Shown in pieces: positions 50,905 to 55,434 of a stretch of 55,434 nucleotides of DNA. Every line of letters starts with the position of its first letter. Position 1 is the stretch's first letter. Under the pieces are notes generated by a model, which had not been told where the DNA came from, searched no databases, and saw nothing but the letters and a program-made list of their open reading frames with translations. Source of the stretch: 2-02-FULL-66-14 sp037443705 (GTDB lineage Bacteria; Pseudomonadota; Gammaproteobacteria; Burkholderiales; SG8-39). The DNA lies in assembly GCA_037443705.1 (NCBI GenBank), contig JBBINV010000018.1, positions 1 to 55,434 on the forward strand. The letters run 5' to 3'. The translations under genes and the position numbers were made by a program.

Positions 50905-51870
50905 GTGCTGCGCGCCCTGCGATCGGATCCGCGACTGCGCGACTGGTTCTACGGCTTCGTGCCGCCCGAGCGCGGCGCGATCGTGCTGCGGCACCGGCGC
51001 GTGTACATCGTGCCCTCGCGCCTCGGATGGATATTCGCCGGGGCGCTCGGGGTGCTGCTGGTCGGCTCGATCAACTACTCGCTCGCGCTCGGCTTCGCGC
51101 TCACGTTTCTGCTCGCGGGCCTGGGCATCGCCGGCATGGTGCATACGGCGCGCAACCTCGCGCTCCTGTCGGTCATCGCGGGGCGCGCCGCGCCGGTGTT
51201 CGCCGGCGAGCGGGCGCAGTTCCGTCTGTATCTCGACAATCGCGCGCGCTTCGACCGCCCGGCGATCCTCGTGCGCCACGTCGCGAGCGGCGCGCAAGTC
51301 CTGCTCGACGCCGGCGCCGCGGCCGTGACGGAAGCGGCGCTCGCGGTTCCCGCGCCGCGCCGCGGACGGCTCGCGCTCGGGCGCGTGATGCTCGAGACGC
51401 GCTTTCCGCTGGGCCTGTTCCGCGCGTGGAGCTACGCGGAGCCCGATACGCAGTGCCTCGTCTATCCGCGGCCGGAACCCAGCCCGCTCCCGGAGCCCGC
51501 GCCGGGCGCCGCAGGCGGCACCGCGCGCGCGCGCGCGCGCGGCACGGACGATTTCTCGGGCCTGCGCGCCTACCAGCTCTCGGATTCCCCGGGCCAGGTG
51601 GCGTGGAAGGTCACCGCGCGCACCGGCGACAGGGTGACGAAGCAGTTCACGGGCGAGGCCGCGGTCGAGCTGTGGCTCGACTGGGCAGGCCTTGGGCCCG
51701 CCCTTGACACCGAGCGGCGCCTGTCCCGCCTTGCCGGCTGGGTCCTCGCCGCCGAGCGCGCCGGGAGCCGCTACGGACTCCGGCTGCCCGGCCTGGAGAT
51801 CGCGCCCGGACGCGGCGAAACGCACCGCGCGGCGTGTCTGCAGGCGCTCGCGCTCCACGAGGCCCCGTGA
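50905..51870 (+). CDS. DUF58 membrane protein
   Basis: 321 residues, with two hydrophobic segments near the N-terminus (LGWIFAGALGVLLVGSINYS and LALGFALTFLLAGLGIAG) and a beta-rich and vWA-like C-terminal part. The DUF58 motif is DDFSGLRAYQLSDSPGQVAW, followed by KVTARTGDRVTKQF. Such proteins usually work with a MoxR AAA+ ATPase and a TgpA-like transglutaminase. Here the transglutaminase follows, but no MoxR gene precedes. GTG 50905 is used; its stop overlaps the next GTG start (51867-51870). A (CG)n run at about 51523-51541 encodes an Ala-Arg repeat. Confidence 0.88.
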   Translation: MLRALRSDPRLRDWFYGFVPPERGAIVLRHRRVYIVPSRLGWIFAGALGVLLVGSINYSLALGFALTFLLAGLGIAGMVHTARNLALLSVIAGRAAPVFAGERAQFRLYLDNRARFDRPAILVRHVASGAQVLLDAGAAAVTEAALAVPAPRRGRLALGRVMLETRFPLGLFRAWSYAEPDTQCLVYPRPEPSPLPEPAPGAAGGTARARARGTDDFSGLRAYQLSDSPGQVAWKVTARTGDRVTKQFTGEAAVELWLDWAGLGPALDTERRLSRLAGWVLAAERAGSRYGLRLPGLEIAPGRGETHRAACLQALALHEAP

Positions 51871-53849
51871 GCGCCGGCGCCCGGATTCCTCTCCATCCGC
51901 TCGCCCCCGAGCAGCGGCCGGTCGCGGCGCGCGAGCTCGCGGGGCTGGTGCTCTGTCTCGTCATCGCGGCCGCGCCGCACGCGCTGCGCGCGCCGTGGTG
52001 GCTGGTTCTCCTCACTTTGACTCTGTACGCATGGCGTGCCGCCGTGCTCGCCGGCCGCCAGAGGCTGCCGTCGCGCTGGCTGCTGCTCGCAATCGCCGCG
52101 GCGGCGATGTTCGGCGTGTGGGCCGAGTACCGCACGATCTTCGGGCGGGTCCCGGGCATCGTGCTGCTGGTGCTGTTCTCGGGGCTCAAGATCCTCGAGA
52201 CGCGCAGCCACCGCGACGCCGCGGTCACGGCCTTCCTGTGCTATTTCCTGATCGTCACGAACTTTCTCTACTCGCAAAGCATCCCGGCGGGGATCGCGAT
52301 GTTCGCGGCGCTCGCGGCGAACACGGTCACGCTCGTGAGCCTCGCCGCGCCGCAGCGCCCGCTTCGCGCGAACGCGGCCACCGCGGCGCTGCTCCTTGCG
52401 CACGCAGCGCCGGCGGCGCTCGTCATTTTCCTGCTCTTTCCGCGCGTGCAGGGCCCGATGTGGGGCCTGCCGCAGGACGCCTCCGTCGCGACCACGGGCC
52501 TCTCGGACACGATGTCGCCGGGAAACATCTCGCATCTCGCGCAGTCCGATGCGCTCGCGTTCCGCGCCGAGTTCGCGGGCGCAATTCCGCCCCCGCGCCA
52601 GCGCTACTGGCGCGGCCCGGTGCTGTGGGACTTCGACGGGCGCAACTGGCGTGCGGGTCTGACGCTGCTCGCCGATCCGCCGCCGGCGCCCGCAGGCGGA
52701 ACCCCGTGGCGCTACGAAGTGGTGCTCGAGCCGCACCAGCGCAACTGGCTGTTCGCGCTGGAGACGCCGACGCGACGACCGCGCGGCGCGAGCTTCACCT
52801 CCGACGGCCAGGTGGTCGCGGCCTCGCCCGTGCGCAGCCGCCTGCGCTACGACATGACCTCGGTCACCGAGGGCCGGCCCGATCCGGCGGAACACGCCAG
52901 CGAGCTGCGGCGCGCGCTGCGCCTGCCCTCCTCCGGCAATCCGCGCGCGGCCGCCCTTGCCGCCGAGTGGCGCCGCGAAAGCCGCTCCGACGACGAAGTG
53001 CTCGCCGGCGCGGTCGGGTTCTTCCGCGACGGCGGCTTTGTCTACACGCTCGAGCCGCCGCTCCTCGGCGGCGATCCGGTGGACGAGTTCCTGTTCGGCG
53101 CGCGCAGCGGCTTCTGCGAACACTTCGCGTCGGCGTTCGTCTATCTCATGCGCGCGGCGGGGCTGCCCTCGCGCGTCGTGACCGGCTATCTCGGCGGTGA
53201 TCCGAATCCGGTCGACGGCATCCTCACGGTGCGCCAGTCGGACGCGCACGCCTGGGCCGAGGTGTACCTCGCGGGGCGCGGCTGGGTGCGCGTGGATCCC
53301 ACCGCGGCGGCGGTTCCCGGGCGGCTGGATGCGGGCCTCGCGCGCTCGGTTCGGGCGGGCGCGGCACTGCCGCTCATCATGCGCCCCGAGCTCGAATGGC
53401 TGCGCGGCCTGCGCTACAACTGGGAGGCGCTCGTGCATCGCTGGAACGTCTGGGTGCTCGGCTACAACCCGGAGCGCCAGCGCGAACTCGCGGCATGGCT
53501 CGGCATGCGCAACGCCGACTGGCGGGGGCTGGCCGCGGCGATGCTCGGCGCCATGGGCGCCTTCACGCTGCTGCTCCTCGCCTGGTCGCTCAGGCGCGTG
53601 GCGCGCCCGGATCCGGTGCAGGCCGCATGGCAGGCGTTCTGCGCCAGGCTCGGCGCGCGCGGCGTGGCGCGCGCGCCGCACGAAGGACCGCGCGACTACA
53701 CCGAGCGCGCGGCCGCGATGCTGCCTCGCGCGGCCGGTGCGATCCGCCGCATCGGAGCGCTCTACGTGAGCCTGCGCTACGGCCGCGCCCGGCCGGCGCA
53801 CGAGCTCGAAAGCCTTCGGCGCGAAGTGCGCGAGCTGCGTCTCGCATGA
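51867..53849 (+). CDS. TgpA-like membrane transglutaminase (DUF3488 + transglutaminase core)
   Basis: 660 residues. Five to six hydrophobic segments fill residues 20-200 (DUF3488), followed by a periplasmic transglutaminase-like domain. The triad is Cys in SGFCEHFASAFVY, His in SDAHAWAEVYLAGRG and Asp in WVRVDPTAAAVPG. One more membrane helix (AMLGAMGAFTLLLLAWSL) and a cytosolic DUF4129-like tail (DYTERAAAMLPRAAGAIRRI) end it. TgpA of Pseudomonas is essential and thought to act on the cell envelope; substrate unknown. GTG 51867 is coupled to DUF58, and the stop overlaps the mltB ATG by 4 bases. Confidence 0.92.
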   Translation: MSAGARIPLHPLAPEQRPVAARELAGLVLCLVIAAAPHALRAPWWLVLLTLTLYAWRAAVLAGRQRLPSRWLLLAIAAAAMFGVWAEYRTIFGRVPGIVLLVLFSGLKILETRSHRDAAVTAFLCYFLIVTNFLYSQSIPAGIAMFAALAANTVTLVSLAAPQRPLRANAATAALLLAHAAPAALVIFLLFPRVQGPMWGLPQDASVATTGLSDTMSPGNISHLAQSDALAFRAEFAGAIPPPRQRYWRGPVLWDFDGRNWRAGLTLLADPPPAPAGGTPWRYEVVLEPHQRNWLFALETPTRRPRGASFTSDGQVVAASPVRSRLRYDMTSVTEGRPDPAEHASELRRALRLPSSGNPRAAALAAEWRRESRSDDEVLAGAVGFFRDGGFVYTLEPPLLGGDPVDEFLFGARSGFCEHFASAFVYLMRAAGLPSRVVTGYLGGDPNPVDGILTVRQSDAHAWAEVYLAGRGWVRVDPTAAAVPGRLDAGLARSVRAGAALPLIMRPELEWLRGLRYNWEALVHRWNVWVLGYNPERQRELAAWLGMRNADWRGLAAAMLGAMGAFTLLLLAWSLRRVARPDPVQAAWQAFCARLGARGVARAPHEGPRDYTERAAAMLPRAAGAIRRIGALYVSLRYGRARPAHELESLRREVRELRLA

Positions 53850-54838
53850 GGGGCCTGCTGATCGTCCTCGCGCTCGCGGCGGGCGCGGTGCACGCGCAAG
53901 GCGCGCCCTACGCCAGGCGCGCCGAGGTAAGGGCGTTCGTGCGCGAGATGGTGGCGCGCCACGGCTTCGTCGAGCGCGAGCTGCAGTTCCTTTTCAGCCG
54001 CGCGCGCCGCGATACCGCCGCACTGCGCGCGATCGAGGCGCCGAAGGACCCGCGCGCGAAATCCTGGCGCGGCTACCGCGCGCGCTTCGTGACCCCGGCG
54101 CGCATCGCCGAAGGCGCCGAGTTCTGGCGCCGGCAGGCCCGGCCGCTCGAGCGCGCCGCGGCCGAGCACGGCGTGCCCGCCGAGATCGTGGTCGCGATCA
54201 TCGGCGTGGAGACCGTTTACGGCCGCCAGACCGGGAGCCACCGCGTGATCGACGCGCTCGCCACGCTCGCCTTCGACTACCCGGCGCGCGCCGAGTACTT
54301 CCGGTCCGAGCTCGAGCAGTACCTGCTGTTCGTGCGCGATTCCGACCTCGACGCCTTCAGCGTCCGCGGCTCCTACGCGGGCGCGATCGGCATCCCGCAG
54401 TTCATGCCCGGGAGCTATCGGCGTTTCGCCGTCGACTACGACGGCGACGGCGCCGCAGACCTGCGCGCGAGCCCCGCGGACGCAATCGGCAGCGTCGCGA
54501 ATTTCCTCGCGCGGCACGGCTGGCGGCGCGGCGAACCGGTCGAGGTTCCCGCCGAGGTGAGCGGCGAGTCCTGGCGCAAGGTGCTCGAGGCGGGCATCGA
54601 GCCGCTGCTCACGCTCGGGGAGGCGCGCCGCTTCGGCGTCGAGACGCCCGCGAAGCTGCCCGCCGAAACGAAAGTCGCGCTGATCGAGCTCGGGACGCCG
54701 GGCGGCGCGACCGAATACCGCCTGGGCCTGCGCAATTTCTACGTGCTCACGCGCTACAACCGCTCTTCCCTGTACGGGGCCGCGGTCGCTGACCTCGCGA
54801 CCGCGGTTCGATCGACCTACGACGGAGGCGGCAGGTAG
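53846..54838 (+). CDS. mltB: Lytic murein transglycosylase B
   Basis: 330 residues with a signal peptide (RGLLIVLALAAGAVHAQG) and no lipobox Cys, so it is periplasmic and soluble rather than a lipoprotein. GH103 features: ARRAEVRAFVREMVARHGF, the catalytic Glu in IVVAIIGVETVYGRQTG, AGAIGIPQFMPGSYRRFAVD and DGDGAADLRASPADAIGSVA. C-terminal LRNFYVLTRYNRSSLYGAAV is family-typical. It is translationally coupled to the TgpA-like gene. Its last 22 bases overlap the convergent NlpD-like gene, so the 3' ends may interfere. Confidence 0.95.
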   Translation: MRGLLIVLALAAGAVHAQGAPYARRAEVRAFVREMVARHGFVERELQFLFSRARRDTAALRAIEAPKDPRAKSWRGYRARFVTPARIAEGAEFWRRQARPLERAAAEHGVPAEIVVAIIGVETVYGRQTGSHRVIDALATLAFDYPARAEYFRSELEQYLLFVRDSDLDAFSVRGSYAGAIGIPQFMPGSYRRFAVDYDGDGAADLRASPADAIGSVANFLARHGWRRGEPVEVPAEVSGESWRKVLEAGIEPLLTLGEARRFGVETPAKLPAETKVALIELGTPGGATEYRLGLRNFYVLTRYNRSSLYGAAVADLATAVRSTYDGGGR

Positions 54839-55434
54839 CGCATCGGGTCGACCGGCTTGCCCGACTTGCGGATCTCGAAGTGCAGGCGCGGCCCCTCCGC
54901 GTCGGTGTCGCCGAGCTCGGCGATGCGCTGACCGCGGGTTACCGGCTGTCCCTCCTTCACCAGGATCTCGCGGTTGTGCGCGTACACGCTGTTGAAGCCG
55001 TTGTCGTGCTTGATCACGATGAGCTTGCCGTAGCCGCGGATGCCGGTACCGGTGTACATCACGCGCCCGGGCGCCGCCGCGACCACCGGGTCGCCGGGCT
55101 TGCCCGCGATGTCCACGCCCTTGCTCGCCGGCTCGGCGAAGCCGTTGAGGATCCGGCCCCGCGCCGGCCAGATGAACTCGATCGCGTCGGGGTCGCGCTC
55201 GGGCTGCGCGGCGGCCTTGGGCACCGCGGCAGCGGGCTGCGGCGCGGGTCTGGGCGCCGCCTCGCCCTTCGAGAGCATCGCGACGTTCTGCTCGGAGTAC
55301 GGCAGGCGCAGCGCCTTGGGCGAGGTCTTGACGCCGCCCTCGCCCTGCCCTTCGCGCGAGCCGGCCGCCGCGTCGAGCGGCCGCGCCTCGACCGATCCCG
55401 CGCCGCGCGCTGCGCCCACTTCCACGCGCTGCGC
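54817..55434 (-). CDS. nlpD: NlpD-like peptidoglycan-binding/LytM protein (partial, N-terminus beyond right edge)
   Basis: 206 codons in frame to the window edge; the N-terminal lipobox and LysM domain expected for NlpD lie outside. The C-terminal M23/LytM domain reads FIWPARGRILNGFAEPASKG, VDIAGKPGDPVVAAAPGRVM, YGKLIVIKHDNGFNSVYAHN and GPRLHFEIRKSGKPVDPMRY. Zinc ligands are degenerate: Ser-Lys replaces the first His before GVD, and Arg replaces His before LHFE, as in NlpD/EnvC activators of amidases. So it probably activates an AmiC-type amidase in septum splitting rather than cutting itself. rpoS, its usual downstream partner, is not here; mltB converges instead. Confidence 0.85.
   Translation of the reverse strand, partial: AQRVEVGAARGAGSVEARPLDAAAGSREGQGEGGVKTSPKALRLPYSEQNVAMLSKGEAAPRPAPQPAAAVPKAAAQPERDPDAIEFIWPARGRILNGFAEPASKGVDIAGKPGDPVVAAAPGRVMYTGTGIRGYGKLIVIKHDNGFNSVYAHNREILVKEGQPVTRGQRIAELGDTDAEGPRLHFEIRKSGKPVDPMRYLPPPS

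Overview
The window looks like one contiguous piece of a high-GC betaproteobacterial chromosome. GC is strongly biased to third codon positions throughout. Marker genes include phaM-type granule regulator, rplU-rpmA-obgE beside ispB, trxA-rho, pilS-pilR with a PP0621-type small gene, ampD, and an AddAB-like helicase/nuclease pair of the type found in Beta- and Gammaproteobacteria. No prophage, CRISPR array, integrase or intact insertion sequence is visible. Almost everything is housekeeping or common accessory gene content, packed with many ATGA-type stop/start overlaps.

Layout: 1-5305 carries a UvrD/AddA-like helicase (cut by the left edge) and its Fe-S nuclease partner, with a peroxiredoxin-like gene on the opposite strand between them. 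5329-6553 is an arsR-arsM arsenic methylation unit with a readable promoter/operator. 6550-8681 holds a Met-rich secreted protein, a HicB-like gene with a disturbed reading frame, and fdxA. 8738-11222 holds trxA, rho, a decayed cupin gene, a REP-like hairpin and rpmE2. 11234-16346 is a forward run: GT39 membrane glycosyltransferase, pgi, DUF6494, an LDHD/GlcD-like FAD oxidoreductase and a RidA protein. 16354-20622 (minus) is a formate unit (focA-type channel and Cys-type formate dehydrogenase) plus orn. 20641-23366 (plus) is M48 protease, pterin dehydratase, rsgA and DUF2007. 23363-26990 mixes CobD/CbiB-like, SapC, CoA-type Nudix, a small secreted protein and a quinone reductase.

27020-30885 (minus) reads maeB, patatin, phaM, then qor. 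It is divergent from an aminotransferase (ending 32104) that lacks an obvious start codon. 32106-33021 is a lytic transglycosylase with a strong promoter and a long, foldable 5' leader. 33255-37948 holds an H1-like basic protein, DUF2442 and nrdAB under two NrdR boxes. 37989-41857 holds ampD, pilR, pilS, a PP0621-like gene and tRNA-Pro(CGG). 41860-45736 holds ispB and the rplU-rpmA-obgE-proB run with a terminator in front of obgE. 45740-47279 (minus) is rubrerythrin, DUF3501 and CNP1-like. 47395-48529 is a CBS protein and rppH. 48602-54838 (plus) is proS, SLT, DUF58, TgpA-like transglutaminase and mltB, and the right edge cuts an nlpD-like gene.

Three points deserve most attention: the structured leader of the lytic transglycosylase (32798-33021); two genes whose conserved N-termini have no canonical start codon (the aminotransferase near 30938 and the CNP1-like gene near 46285); and the frame-switching HicB-like locus (7736-8230). 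I found no clear, wholly new multi-gene system.
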